From: Daphnia carinata
Taxonomy: Eukaryota > Arthropoda > Branchiopoda > Diplostraca > Daphniidae
Direction: 5' to 3'
Assembly: GCF_022539665.2 (NCBI RefSeq)
Contig: NC_081334.1
Coordinates: forward strand, 1,178,001-1,242,000
Length of the DNA: 64,000 nucleotides
Each line of letters begins with the position of its first letter. Within the stretch, counting starts at the first letter, position 1. The notes under the pieces were generated by a model. It was not told where the DNA came from and made no database searches. It saw only the letters and a program-made list of their open reading frames with translations. The position numbers and the translations under genes are program-made. Of the stretch, positions 19,679-34,015 are shown one piece after another.

Positions 19679-22600
19679 CTAGGCATACCATGCCCACATA
19701 AAGGCAGACACCGACATGACTAATATGGCATTGGTGTTCACGAACCTAATGAAAATTTCCACATGCATACGATTAGGTTTTCATCATTACAAAACAATGT
19801 ACAATGACATAATTACCTAAACCATTTCGGGTCTTCTTTAATAAACTCACTAGCCATGAGGGCTTCTTGCTTGGGATCGATAACAGCAGTCACCACAGCG
19901 GTAGTATCCTGGGTTACTTTCTGAGTCTCGACGCCACAGAGGCAGTTAATGGCCTTCCTCCAGACAGGCAATTCAACTTTAATGTGCGTTGAATGAAAAA
20001 AAAAAAAAAATTAGTATTAATAATTATGTTACGTGACCATTACAGAAAGCGACAGGTTTCATAAACTGCTAAAATACCTGCATTGTCAACTATTGGCTGG
20101 GGTTCGTTGAGTTCGTTTACTGAGTCGTTGCTTGCTGTAGTCGAAGAATCGGCATTCATTATGGGTGTCGTCTCTTTTTGTGATTTATCAGAATTGTCAT
20201 TGTCTTCCAATATCGATCGAACTTGGGAGCTGTGACGGCTCCAAAATGTAAGACGGTACAACTGCGTTCAAGGCATTTTCATTAGTGCGGTCATCAAATA
20301 ATGACTAGCATTATTAGATTTCTTACATATTTTTCATCAATCGGTTCCGTGATAAGTGAAACGAGTACCGTTGTTACCAGCGATATGACGAACAGAATGC
20401 AACCAAAATGAAGATAGTGAACGTTTCCCACAATCTTCTTGATGACCTCTGGTCGAGGATCAGGCAGACCTAATAAGTGTTTACATCCGATATTAGATTA
20501 TAACAGAAAGCTTGTTGAATTGACGTTTCAATTTCACGTACCTGTGCCACATGGTGGAATAACGTAACCAAACTCCAAACCGAAGCGGATGAGTCCCACA
20601 ATCAATCCTACCATAAGGCCCCAGAAAGCTCCCTGAAAGAAAAAGCAAAAATCCAATTATTGCTGTACATGTGGCAAAACAAGACAACATTTCTGATTTA
20701 AAAAAATTTGTTTAGTATGGGAAATAAGGACTGGTACGAACACCTTTAGTAGCATAAGGCTGGGGAAAATTACAAAATGATAAATGGCAAAGGCTGATAT
20801 TAACACCAGCGTGGTTAGTGATTATAGATTTGCAGATACCTGAAGCGAAAGAAGAATTAATTATTACATAAACCAAAAGACGGTTGATTTTTCTGCAAAT
20901 AGGCCCATGTTTAGCTAAAGCAAACAGGCTGTTAAGTTAACCATTGAATGATTGATCTTATGCGTGCATTTACATCTCTGATATGCGTAATACTACTCAA
21001 AATTCTAAATGGTTCGAGGTTAAGGCTACTCTGTCGTAACTGCTACACGTAGATGATAACGTATCATTTTTTGATGAGACAATTTCGAATATCTACACGT
21101 ACTTAAACTTCAACCACTTAAAATAATGAGCGAAACAAATGCAAGGGACTCGCGCGTTACGTCGAACGTGTCACTCGCGGGTGGGTAATTTAAGTTAGCT
21201 TTAAGATCTATAATTGGCATAGAGGGGTGAATTCTAATTATGAAGAAACCTGTTCATTGGTGCGTGGGATGAAAAAGGCCAGTAAGTACACAGCGCAAAC
21301 GGGTGGTGCTAAATATGATGTAATATTTTGAATGTAGACGAAGAGTTGGCTTCCTTGAGATGCCTGAATCATCGGAATCCACAGGATACTGATGGCTACT
21401 AGGACCAGCACAAAGAGTCTGTAGAAATGATGGCAATAGAAAGTAAGGAAATGATCAGTTACTGCCCGTTTGGGGACTACTCACTTACAAATTAATATTC
21501 CTTAGACTTAGTATATACATATCTGGCATTCCGCAATGGACGTACTTCAATTACGGCGAACAGGAAGTTCAACGAATACCCAATACATCTTAGTATTACG
21601 GTGCGACGAAAGTAGTTGTTTAATGTAATTATTATAGCAATGAAAGAAGCATGAGGCAGAAAATCCATTACGTCTTTTGATATTAAAGCAAATGATTAAT
21701 TAAGCAAAGGACAATGGAGAAGCTGAATAAAACAATGAAGTTAGGTCGAAAGCTATCGGTAATCTAAGGTGGTGAGGAAAGGTAAGTTAGTTTTTCTCGG
21801 GTTTTCCTTTAGCATATAGGCAATTAGTTCCTCAGCTAACATCGGTTATTAATTTTGTTTGTTTGAAGATATTAATGCCTTACTGGTTCATTTGTTCGTG
21901 GCCAAAAGACGGCCAACAAAAACACCGCGCTGACGGGGGGTGATAAGATGTTTTGCACTTGTTGCATATAAGTAAATAATTGTGACCCGGCTACATTTTG
22001 GATGATTGGCACCCACAACACACCGATTGCCACCAGCAACAAGCAACTCACTCTAGGATCACAAGACATGACATTGAAATTACATTAAACAAACAATTCG
22101 TCGTCGCACCCCCGTTGCTTGGCTTTTTTGTCGTCACATAATTTCTTACCAAGTTACATAACCATGTTTATGGTATCATTATGGGCTAGTCTGCCGCGCC
22201 AGAAATCCGTGATCAACAAGATAAGAGTCAAACGAGGATTTTGTTATTTGATTAAACAATTTCTACGCTGACGAAACACTTAATGATCAGCTTTATCATC
22301 GAATGAATAAGCACTAAAATTTATGTAATTTCTCATACGTCGGTGACACTGCAAATTTTCTCTTCGCACCGTATGCATAACGATTAACCAAGTTAGCCAA
22401 AGGAGATGTTGATAACTTATTTTAATCCCTAATAAAATTACCTAATAGGTTTTCGCTTACGACCTAATAGTTCTCTACTTAAGATTTACATGATTACCTT
22501 CCGACGATGAGCAGCTCGATGTCAGAAGGATTTTTCCGAATCCGAGTCCAGATGTCCATAGTGAAAATAGTTGACGATGAGTTGAAAATCGAAGTCAAAG

Positions 22601-25145
22601 AACTCATTAAAGCTGCCAACATGACGGACAACATTAAACCAGTCAATCCTGCAGCATTGATAAAAGGTATAGTAGGCAATTCGCAGACGTAGATCAGTTG
22701 GAATTCAAAAAATTGCATACCTGGAGGTAATAAATTGATCACGAGCTCAGCGTAAGCGATATTAGTGCATCCGGCCTGACTTCCACAAATTTTTTCGCAC
22801 GCCTGTGGATCAGCACAGGCAACCCTATCAGTGTATAGCACTCGCGAAGCCATTCCGGGGAAAATGATGATAAACAACGGAAGGATTTTCAGAAAACTGG
22901 CCATGATACAGCCTCCTTTTGCGTGATTCATGCTTTTCGCTGCCAAAGTTCGTTGAACGATAACCTAAGTAAGCCAAAAAGCCATACGCAATTTTCAGTT
23001 AAAAAAAATAAATAAGAGGATGCGAAAAGGTATACACGCATTACCTGATCAGAGCACCAATACCAGATGGACGAGATGGTAACACCGAAAACGACGCCAG
23101 TCCACGGTAATTCAGGCGACGTGATGCTCTTGAAAAGGTGCATCGCATCGGGCGGAATGTTTGCGCACGATCTGTTGTTCAAATCATACGCGGTGTAGTT
23201 TTCACTCGGGTACGCCATGAAAAACTGGCGAATCAACTCGCTGTAACCACCGACTTTGACAAACGCTGTTGATAACGAACGAAAAAAAAAATGATTCGCA
23301 AATAGTTTTAACAATCAACCAAGATTCAATAAAACGTAATATGGTAAAGGTTATGTGTTACCCATGCCCATCAAAATGAAAGATCCAATCAACATAATGA
23401 TGGTCTGCACGAAATCTGTCCAAATAACAGCCGTCAATCCTCCGGTGATGGTAAAGAGTGCCGCAATACCTAGGAGGATCAAGATGGAAATATAAATCCC
23501 TGCGTCTCCTTCCAAACCCATTGCTTGTTGAATAAAAATAGCTCCGGAAAACAAATCAGCCTAAAAAAGGAATGTTGAAATAATTTTAACTTGTATCATT
23601 TTAAGTAATCATATAACCATATCGCACCGAGATTTTAGTGAACACGTAGAGAAGAAGGGCTAGCACGGAAAGGTAGACACGAATCCGCTGCCCACCAAAT
23701 CTGAGTCGTAGGTATTCCGGCATAGTGTAAACACCGCTGGCTGTTTGGCAAAACGCCAGTTAAAATTAAATTATTCAGACAACGTGTGATCATTTCGTCA
23801 ACCGGTCAACTTACCCATGTAGACAGGAACAAAGACGTAACCCAAAAGAATCAGAACAAACATGGCCTGCGGATGTGAAAACCCAATACGACACATTAAT
23901 CGTCGTTACACTGATCGAGTGAGGTTAGCTATTTCGAATAGAATCTTACGTTTAATTCGAATGCCGCATTGCCAATTCCGGAAGCCGCACCCGATCCGGA
24001 TAGTCCAACAAAATGTCCTGATCCGATGTTGCTAGCAAATAATGAAGCTCCTACCTAGTGAGTTTGACGTTTCAATTAATAATTCTTACATCCATTATGC
24101 AGAAACGAATAAAGTTTTAGTAAAAGCCAAATTACCGGAATCCAGTGCATATTTCTCGATGCAAGAAAATAGCCGCTAATGCTGTCTTGCTTATTAGAAC
24201 GGCCAGACTATCATTCAAAAACAAAATTATACAATCATAAACATTTATGAATAGGCTAATTCGCCGCGCAATTCACGGGGCATAAAATAACTCATTTATT
24301 ATTCACATATTTTGCAAGTTGCTCTCGAGCGTGGTCTACTGTTTACCTGTCGTGTGCAGTAAACATTGGTATCAGGGAAAGTACTACTTTAGCTTCCCCT
24401 GGATTAAACGGATTCGAGAAATCAACAATACGAAACCTGCTGATGACGACGCTCACTGATGTCGTTGCGTGGTTTTGATAACGGGGAACAAAAACAGCAC
24501 GTACGTAAATTGTACCATTAATCCCCCTTCCTTTCGTAACTTGACTTTTGAAGTTTCTGCTAACATGAAGGTAAACTTTAAAGGGGCTTTCCATTTTTTT
24601 TTTTCAAACAACAAATAGAAGATGTCGTGAGCTTAGAGGCAAAAGATAATGTGGTTACTAAACCAAACTGAAATGGAAGAGAGACTCTCTGGAAATAACC
24701 TGATTAACACACAATGCCAGTGCTGACAGGAGATACATAAATGCAAAAGAAAACCATGGCAAAGGGAAACAATCAGCGATTACTCATGTTCTTGGTCTTG
24801 CATTGTCGATGTTGATAATCAAACAACACTCCCGAACCGTGCGATTTGAAACAATAACTGAAATTCGACCCAAACGTATCGCAACTATTTGGCCTGTAAA
24901 TATTCGATGAACTAACTTTATGATGGGAAGGGGAAAAACCACGTAAAAACCCACTGCTTTCTTAAAAGGCAAAGAGCTCGTCTCAGCAAAAACAAGTGAC
25001 CTTTTCTCATTTTTCTTTTCTAATCAATGCCTTAAGTTAATTTTTTTTATATTGCATGAAAGAAACAAAATTTCGGTACTAAGAATTTAAAGAGCAAAAT
25101 ATTACCCACAGTCCTACGGCGAGAATGCCCACGAAATAGATAGCT

Positions 25146-25207
<62 letters not shown>

Positions 25208-25360
25208 AAATGAAGAAATTTATAATTAGCCTCCGGTTCATCGTTGAGCAATACAAAATAATAACGTTATTTAAAAAAAAATAAAATAGTTACCTATCAC
25301 AACATAATCCGGCCATTCTAGCGAAGATGAAACAGACAGAGTAGAATCCGCTTTGTCCAT
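19679..25360 (-). CDS. SLC5-family sodium/solute (SGLT-type) cotransporter, complete
   Basis: It uses the sodium gradient to bring a sugar or similar solute across the plasma membrane. Exons: 25360-25294, 25143-25106, 24207-24136, 24054-23950, 23866-23815, 23740-23628, 23560-23362, 23265-23045, 22964-22721, 22648-22498, then either 22052-21884 or 21418-21250, then 20632-20542, 20469-20327, 20261-20078, 19976-19817, 19745-19679. With one alternative exon this gives 691 aa. SGLT signatures: the TM1 region [20 protein letters not shown] with [48 protein letters not shown], a Cys-rich extracellular loop ([18 protein letters not shown]), and a final helix ending FMWAWYA. The last 67-nt exon was recovered by phase and by this family-typical C terminus. 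Substrate cannot be read from sequence. Confidence 0.93.
21250..21418 (-). CDS. SLC5 alternative exon 11b (distal copy)
   Basis: This 169-nt exon begins in phase 2 and ends in phase 0. It encodes a transmembrane hairpin ([37 protein letters not shown]) ending RTNEQ. It aligns end to end with exon 11a without gaps, 32 of 56 residues identical. Splicing in both copies would add 338 nt and break the frame, so only one can be used per transcript. Confidence 0.85.
21884..22052 (-). CDS. SLC5 alternative exon 11a (proximal copy)
   Basis: This 169-nt exon has the same phases as 11b. It encodes [23 protein letters not shown] and [15 protein letters not shown] and ends RTNEP. Both splice sites are good (CTAG acceptor; CCA before GTAAGG). 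It is separated from 11b by 465 bp. Confidence 0.85.
25150..25205. repeat. Run of 56 A (poly-T on the coding strand)
   Basis: This uninterrupted homopolymer lies directly next to the acceptor of SLC5 exon 2. On the coding strand the intron ends in 56 T followed by AAACAG. It acts as, or replaces, the polypyrimidine tract. Its true length is uncertain because such runs are error-prone in sequencing. Confidence 0.9.
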
Positions 25361-26317
25361 TATTCCGAATTGTCAATGGCACTTTCAGAATCAGCGACCT
25401 CGATCACGAACCCAATTTTTTACCTATAATTCTTATAAGGGAGCAAAGAGGACTGACAAAAAAAAAAAAAAAATTTTGAGAGACCGCGAAGCGACAAGTG
25501 AGTATTAGACGAGGACACAGCCCAACTGCACACGCGCGAACCAGACGTGCTGTATTATACTAGGGTCCGGTTGTTGCGTTTCTCAATCCGTTGGAAACCC
25601 ATGTTAGTCCATTACTGAAGTACAAAAATGGGTGGAGCGTATGAACATACCTGTTGCTGCAGGGGCTACGGGAACGTAAATCGAATTCGAACCATCGTGA
25701 AGGTCGGTTTAGTGTTTAAATAGGACCGACCTTGTCCCGACTATGCTTCGAGCACTGTGAACATCGCAAAAACGCAAATTGACGTTCGGTTACTTCATTT
25801 CCTCTTTTTTCTTCTCAACATTTTACGTTTTCAGGTACGCAGTCAAAAGACTGCACAGCACAAAGCGCAATTGCGCAAGTCTAGCCGATCACCGTTTGCA
25901 TAAAACAGGTGAAATGCCAATCGAGCCGAAATTCTAGTACCATTCCAAAGGTATAGAAAACATTTCTATGGGGAGAGACTTTGACCATATGTTATTGACC
26001 AATACACGTATGGTATTGGCTCCGGTCCCAGCTACGTTTCGTATAGAGATGTAGCCTTGGTGAAAGAACCAGAAAACAAAGCCTTAGAACAGACGTGGAA
26101 ATTTTTCGTTTCGCCAACTATTTTCTTTCATTTTGTTTTCAAACTATCTAGATTGATAGAATGAAATGAAATGCTTCATATTAGCTCCAATCGATCGTAC
26201 AGACATGCACTAATATGAGGCACTTCATCATGGAAATGAAATTAGTTGTACGAATTTCTCATCACGTCTGTTTTATTTACAAGGGTCGTGTGTGTACTAG
26301 GGAAACGCTTCAGATGA
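25361..26317. promoter_or_regulatory. SLC5 upstream / FASTKD 3' region
   Basis: There is about 950 bp between the SLC5 start and the FASTKD-like stop, both on the minus strand. The SLC5 promoter should lie here. No TATA element or repeat stands out apart from an A-run near 25460. Confidence 0.3.
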
Positions 26318-29300
26318 CTATACATTGCGCTGTCTGAACAGCTTTTGTTTGAGATAACTAGATTTGGCTTGGGTAGTGGAAAGGGCCAAAGAGTTCCAAT
26401 GGTGAAGTGGTATGCCAACAACTCTATAGCCAAGGATTTCTAGTTGTCGCTGACGAAGTAACGACAAGCCCATCAGGTAGCCATAATTGGCAGTGAATAA
26501 CGATGGTAATAAGGCCAAAATGGCAATCCTAGCACAGATCAGTTTTAGCTTCGGTGAACGATTGACAACCGCAAATCCCACTTACTTTTCTTCGCGGCCG
26601 TTGGACATCTTGGACTTGTTGATAGATGGAACAACGGGTTGCCCGTTTTCATTCAAATGCACCTCAAAGTCTATAAATGTAGAAAATCAAATTGCAATGT
26701 GAGACATAGCAGAAGGAAAGTAGTGAAGGCTTTGCAGTATACCTATAAGATGATAATATGGACTGTAGGTCCATCTTTCAATCAGATTACTGTTGCCCAA
26801 AATCTGCACCAAACAGTGGTGAATATCCACATGGAAATTCGTAGAGGTTGGAGCATCTGGTAAGCAGACAATTGAAAATAAACAGAGAAATAGTTTACAT
26901 TGAATTTTGAACTTTGCTAATTGGACAGTACACGTACTAGTATGCATTTGTTCTTGGCAATATTTTTCATGGAACCAGGGGACACCAGCTTCTGGCATGT
27001 CAATGCAAACACTGCGGTTTAGCTCCATTAACGTACGTCGAACCCGAGCTGGATAAGTGGCCTGTAAGGAAGAAAACAGAAACAAATCAATGAAATACTG
27101 AAATAGGTCAAAAGAGATGAGGAAATCTTAGGACATACTTTAGAGTAGCAAGCAGCTACTTCTAAATCCAGTTTGTCGAGAAACTGGACGGTGAAGATGT
27201 CATTGACTAGTTTAATCGACAAGCGATTAGTAAGCACCAAAGCCAAGGACGCCTCCAGGACAAAGAGTCCGAACATTCCATTTTCTTTCCTGCTCTCTCC
27301 AAAGAAAACGTAATACGTGATATAATGGCTCGCTATTTATATAGCCTGTAGCTTGTGCACGAATAGGCAGATACACTGCAAGATATCTTCCACGGAGAAA
27401 GAAGAATAAAAGAAAGAAAATAAAATTACGATTCGAGAGATTGGGAGGTGATAGGAGCTAGAAGTTCCAGGTTTTTGGTGCTGTAGCCTAAATTGAAACA
27501 AAGAACGAAGACATTGACGAGAAGCGATGGCCCCAGATGCTCGTGCTTTTTTAAGGCGTAGTCCACAATCGCGTCTATGATTGGGAATTGCAAATAACGG
27601 AATCGATCCAGGAAGAATACTAAATCTCGCGTTACTCTGGCCGTCAACTCGTTTAACTGCGTTTCACATTTACGCAAGCCTGCCTCGTTGAGCGGGAACA
27701 CATTCCTAGATAAAACGAATTAAGTAAGACCAAATAGTAGCAAATTGTTCATCAAATACCCATAGCTTTCGGCATTGCGATAAAGTGCACTATGTAAAAG
27801 GGTAGTCGTTAAACTCAATGTGGACGATGCTGGCGAGGACAAAAGAAATGCAGAACGCCGATCTAGCATCAACGTTAGGTCACCCATATCACGCTGGGAA
27901 TAATGCAGCTGTGGCCGTCTGAGCCAGTGCCGGCCCAGTTGGATCCCCCGGGATCTGTTTACCAGAAAACATACAATTAAAAACTGACTACACGTGTGAT
28001 ATACGTGTTCAATTGATGCCTTACATATAGAAGATGTCCTGGATTGTCAACTGGTCTTCTATGTCAACCAGCTTCTCTAACAAGCCGGTCGATGTTGGAT
28101 GACCTCCGTATGCTAACACAAAAGCTGACAGACGACAGAAGAAGCGAACATTTCGCACAGGTTGGCGCCAGTCGCCATTCATCATCTCCTTGATCCATTT
28201 TAAGACTTGATTTTCGAAGTTTGATGATCGGTAAGTTCCTCCAAGATTGTTGTTGAAGAACATGTACCATTGGGCCGCGTCGAGAAGGAGTGGAACAAAT
28301 TCTTCATTATTTCCTAGTCGCCTTGTCAAACTTTGCAGTACGCGGTTCCAATACAGGTCGACCAATCTGATGTCGGACATTTTTGATGAGCGAATGATGC
28401 GAAATATTTGCTTTAGATACGGTTCAATTGCAATTGGTTGTTCCTTCTCCATGATGCGCATTAGATGCCGCTCTAATTGTTTTTTGCGGTCAGACGACGC
28501 GTCTTGAATATGCGAGACGTGCGAAAGCAAATTGATATGCTCCGTTTGAATATTTATCTTCTCTAACCAGCTGCAAGCCATATTCTCCATTTTGCGGACC
28601 AAACCAATTGGCTCGTTAACTGCCTCCCAAGACTTGCGAATGGCATCGAAATAAACCATGGATGATGGACTATTCATCAAGTGAGAATCCTGTAGAATAT
28701 AGAGGATTCGTATTGTGGCACACGACGATGACGGGTTGCTTTTGGCCACCTGATATAGTGCACGCAACACCCCAACCAGTACGGCCAACGGAGTATCTTG
28801 GTTGAGCACATTTCTGTCTAATAGGTGACTGATTTGGTTGACGAACATACACGCTGTAGGCCCGTTTTTATCAACTATAGGAGCGATGGCGACGAAACAG
28901 ATTGATAGCAGCTCTAAATCTGTTAATGATTGACAATTTTTGGCATGTTGATGAAAAGCTGGCAGAGCTGCAGGAAGCATCAGTCGGCCACCATGGTTGG
29001 GCATAGAAGTGACAAGGCACCATTTAGCCAGCGAATCGAGGGAGAAAGCTTTGATACGAGTAAGTGAAGTGCACAACAATGTCTGAAAGCTGGGTTCCTT
29101 CATTGAGATCTGAAATTTTCTCAGATAGAGCAGCATGGAAGTGAGGATGTCATCTGACAAAAGGGATGCTGACTTTTGAACACAATCCACTGCTACCCAG
29201 AACTGTGGATGGCTTTTAACAACCTAAAATACAGAAATCATAAATTTAAATCCAAAAGACACATCAAATGCAAAGAAAGATACCTGAATAAAATTTCGAT

Positions 29301-29763
29301 TTGCAGATGAGGTATTTGATGTTACATTGTGGTAACCCTTCTTCAGGTCCCACAATGTAGCTATAGCTTGGCTAGCGTATTTAACATTGAGCGGCTCTTG
29401 TTTGATAAGGCCAAATACTTGTTCAATGGTTGAGGCTTTTACTAGGGTCTCAAGAAGATCATCATTGACTTGTATCATGGGGTAAAGTCTAGTGTGATCA
29501 TTTAAAGTTTCCTTATCAAAAGAATTATCATTAAATTCTTTAATCAAGTTGTCTTCTTTAAATCCATGTTTGTAAAAAAAATCTTCTGCCACGTTTGCAC
29601 TATTCCGAAACGAGGTGGTAAATTTTGGATTCCTCTCCTTAATCGACAACGTCCGATGGCACGTTTTAAGGGCGAACAAGTTACTCGGAAAACTTTGGGA
29701 TGTAGTTTTACTGAATATATTTTTTGTTTTCAACAACATACGATAAGGAACCCTATAACCCAT
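26318..29763 (-). CDS. FASTK/RAP-domain mitochondrial RNA-processing protein (FASTKD family)
   Basis: FASTKD proteins act in mitochondria on RNA stability and processing. Exons: 29763-29284, 29223-28025, 27954-27760, 27705-27430, 27289-27139, 27061-26938, 26856-26743, 26670-26586, 26528-26318; 2835 nt, 944 aa, all phases consistent. The N terminus (MGYRVPYRMLLKTKNIFSK) is basic and hydroxylated without acidic residues, as in a mitochondrial presequence. A long helical-repeat body follows. Near the C terminus are FAST-type blocks (ending AGVPWFHEKYC) and a RAP domain with the hallmark LEILGYRVVGIPLHHW. The last intron (26585-26529) is only 57 bp. The family call is firm; which FASTKD member it is (FASTKD1 type is possible) is not. 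A Met seven codons downstream could also start it. Confidence 0.88.
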
Positions 29764-32700
29764 TATTGTAAGATATTACTGCAGAACCAAGGAGCCCATT
29801 TATATGCAAAAACATTGATTCACAAAAGGGCCCAGCCGGCATGAAGTAACTAACACATGTGACAGCAGACGAATGAAGTAAACAGAGACGCGTTCGTAAC
29901 ATTCCTTCGATTCGATTCTACAATATTTTGTTTTTCAGTTTTTTGTTTTTCCCCTGTCTCTATAGTTTTTGCATCTTTTCCGTTTTTTTTAATAATCATG
30001 TTACTGTTGTGGGATTTCTTTTGTACATCGTACTATTGCCTTGGGATATCTTGCATGTAAGCAAGTTTATAGTTTAGCAATTCTGGCAAATCAAATTTAC
30101 GTGTACCATAGTGTATCCGTTATAGCCTACACCGACAATCACAGCTCAATAGACACCACAAACCACAATATACCCCCATCACCCCCGAAATTAAACAAAT
30201 CCATCATAATATGACAAAGGAAAAATTATGACGGACCCTCAGTAACGTTAACTAGAAGAGCAAGTGAACCGATGAGGAGAGACATCCATCTTTGATGCTT
30301 TAGCTAGTTACTGGTAAATTTCTTGCGTGATACTACCACGGCTATCCATGTAATTTGATAGCCAATTATTAGGTAATTAGAAACTTAGCGTCAGGTCATG
30401 TGGATAAATCTAAGCACTGGATTCAGGCGATCCATGTATCTTTTAGCAATATCGCATGACCCCTCACTTTATACGGCTGATATCAACTCCACAACGTACT
30501 CTCCTTAGCCTGATCATGTATTTCTTTTAACGGTAAAAGACCGAAATGTATTGTTCAGTTCTTGTGCAGACGCTCACCACGAAGCTACATACTAGGCTGC
30601 TTGAGTGTGGAAATAAACGTCACCCGGGGAGTATAGCATTGAAACTTTGTCCAATCAATGGCCGTGAAGAACAATCGGCAAATCATTTTGTACAGAAGCG
30701 ACAAAAGATTCAAGTTTCTCATTGGCGACATTAACGATCTTACTTTTCTCAGATGAAAGAACTGCGTACTCAAATTCTATACTACAGTTCCATCTTTAAT
30801 ACCATGATGGCTATAAGTGAAAAGTTCTTATCGTAGTAGCGCGCAGAGAGTGTACGGGCATTCTCTCCCTGTGCTTACAGCAATCAAATTGTCATTAGTC
30901 TTGGCAATCTACAGTTCTTGTTAAATTGATCAAAAGTATTGCAATTATAGGCTGTTCAGGCAAACCAATAAGGTTTTTAGTAAATGATTAAAGACTAGCA
31001 AGCTAAACTTTAAGTACTTTCTCAGTCGCTGTAGTTCGCTGTAGCTGTCACATCACGCACCACACTATCGTATAGTCATTGCAGCTGTGTGAACGAACGA
31101 ACTACACAACATTTTTATTGAATTCAACGATGTAGCACATCTGTACTTCCCGGAAGAATAAGAAGGGTACGAGGGAAAGGCAGCTGGTACTTCAAAGCCG
31201 ACGTCTGTTGCAAATTATCGATTCTCTCGAAAGGAATTGCACAATGATACCAGTAGTGGTGACATACCGTACCGAATTCGGTAAAAAATGGGCATTCTTG
31301 AAGAATCGCAATCCAGAATATCGAATCTTGCAGACCGGAAAACGTATAACAGAAATCTGTACGTATATATTTATGCCAGATGCTTGTTTATATATAACCT
31401 AGATAAGCTTTTTCACGCACTAGGATGTACATCAGTAGTATAAATGATACAGAATGATACATTTCAGTCATATGTGTGCGGCAGTATCGTCTTTTTTATT
31501 TCATTAATCGAATTCTGGGTTGCACAGTTCGAATTGCACTCGGGAAAGTTCACCCATCCGGTGTGCACATTCGTAAAGGTCCGAGTGAGTATTGACTTGT
31601 TGGAAATTAAGATGATTACAACCATGGCACTTCTGCCGAGCTGTCAACGAAACAAACACGACATGGTCATTCTACGTGGGGCCGTAAAGCGTACTACGTT
31701 TCCTCTTATGTGTTACTAATAATAGATGAGGAAAGTATAGTTTCATAACGCGACTCGGGTTGTGAAAATGTATTTTGTGTAGCATTCACCGAATGTCAAC
31801 AAATTTGAATTCTTACGATATGTGATATGGCACATAGTCCAGTAGTCTAAATTCAGCCGTATTGAAGCAATATGCTTATATGTATCGTTATTGCAGATCA
31901 CGCGAACCAGCCTTGACAAGTCCAGTGTTTTAAGGGACTGTTTTAAATTTGCCCTTTAATGGTGATTGAAACATTGCACAACCATAAACATGCAGGTAGA
32001 CAGGAATAACGAAATATAAATATCCAATACGCTTATTATTCTGCTGTGTTTTATAGCCTCTCGTTTGTTTGAAATAAAGCAACAATTCTGATATACAGAG
32101 TAGGTATATAGATCGATGCCTTTGCGTTAGATCTGTTTCCTGCCTGCCTCTCACTCGTCTATCTTTATTTTTTATTTTTATTAAACAGTGCAGAAGCTGT
32201 CTTTGCCCTATAGTGTACCGGATATTCGACCAAAAACAAACTCTGCGTCCCTAGATTGTGTGTGTATATTCAAGCAACGAGTACCAAATAGCACAGCTTT
32301 ATATATATATATATACACACTATATGTAAAGAATTTTTGTGCTCTATTCTATATAGATCAAGAAAAAAGGGAAAGAAAAGCGTCTATACAGAAAGCAGAA
32401 TGCGTTTAGAAGCGATAGGGAAATACATATAAGATCTCAAATGACTATATCTTTTTTAGAAGCAAGTTGATGTGGACTTTTTTTTTTTTGCTGCTCAAAG
32501 TATTTATGTGTAGGTCCTATTTGCCAGTTAACCATAATAATGCGCCGTTCCAGTATAAAACAGCTGAATCGAACGACACACTTTACTAATAAAAAAAAAT
32601 AGACATAGGCCCAGTCGATGGAACACCCGATCGATAAAACTCTTTACAACGAAGAAGACCCAAGGACGGAAACACGTATCATCGTTTCTTAACAAATACG

Positions 32701-34015
32701 CAGCACACAACGACGGCAAGCGGGGTTAACATGCTACGACCTATTGTCTATCTTTAAAAGTCTTATAAGATTCGATGCACGTATTCACATGAACATAAAG
32801 CTTGATAGTTTGGTTGCCATCTATACAAAAGATGAGCGCTATAGTTCTTTCCATTTGTTTTCTTTTGCTCCCAACGACCCGGCAGTCAAACGCAGCAAGT
32901 CAGCAGATTGACGGAGGAACCATCTAATGTTCATCGGCTTCCTTGCGCTTGCATTACACATTTTCGTGGAAAAAAAAAGAAGATTCGACAGAAAGGAAAT
33001 AGAAAAAAAAAAAATAAGAACTAAAAGCTTCATCTAAGTCTGTTTAGGATCTGATATATAAAAAAAAAAGTGCAACGACAAAATAAAAAAAAAAAACATG
33101 GCGATGGAGCGCACGAAAAGCGAATGCTAGCATGCATATATGAAGCAATCAATAATACGAGCTCGTTTACCCGTATATATAGCTCTCTCAGTTTTACAAG
33201 GTTGATGCATACGTAGACATTCCAGAATGCGTTCGAATTCTATCCGTTTCCCCTCTTCTTCTTTTTTTCTTTACGTTGTTTCCTATTCGCTGCTATACGA
33301 AAGAGGCAGGACAAAAAAAATGACTGAATTCTACTGCAAAAGCGAGAATAAAATGAGTCTTAAAATAGTTTGAAAAAGGGTCTTTTTTTTTATACGTAGT
33401 CAATTGTATGCATCGTAGAATCAGAGTGACTTTTCCTATAGACTAAAAGGAATATAACAAGTTGTCGCTCGTTATTTATATTCTTCTGGTTATTTTTTGT
33501 GTGTGTGTGTGTGTTACTCGCTCGCTTTCTCTCCCATTATTTCTTTGACACTTGGGAGCCATGCCAACGGAAATGAAGGGCGTGTTACGATTTTTTTTTT
33601 TTCACTGCGGATTTATACTGCACAATACAGTGTACATAAGAACCGGAGGAATGAGAGCGCATAAAAAATAAACCTGTCTTGTTGGGGAGCCGATGAGATC
33701 GGATAAGAACTCTTGTGATCTCAGTTCACCCAACGAAAATTTCGCAGATGAGACTTTTGAGAACGTTTCCTTATATTATGTAGAAATAAGCCTATTCGAA
33801 TGAGTTGTACATGTCGGTATATTTGGTTCGATTACGTGAAATGATCAGAAAAGCTGGGCATCGCGTAGCAAAAGACTTGTCGGATAAATAGCAAGGAGAT
33901 TGAATCGTAAATCGTTTTTCATTGCACTCAAATTGCAGCAAATGTACAAGAATAGAAAATGGCAATCCAACGATGAGTACAAAGTCGAAGCCGAAAGCCA
34001 TCGTAGGTACCACGG
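29764..34015. other. Long gene-free interval; may include 3' UTR of the four-TM gene
   Basis: I found no exon with family similarity in 4.2 kb. The right part (about 33000-34015) lies just downstream of the four-TM stop on the minus strand and may be its 3' UTR. Microsatellites: a TA run near 32302-32312 and a GT run at 33498-33514. Homopolymer runs are frequent. Confidence 0.4.

Noticed and set aside
31208-31719. Two open frames of 64 and 91 codons
   Set aside because: No similarity to known proteins, no consistent splicing with each other, low complexity neighbours.
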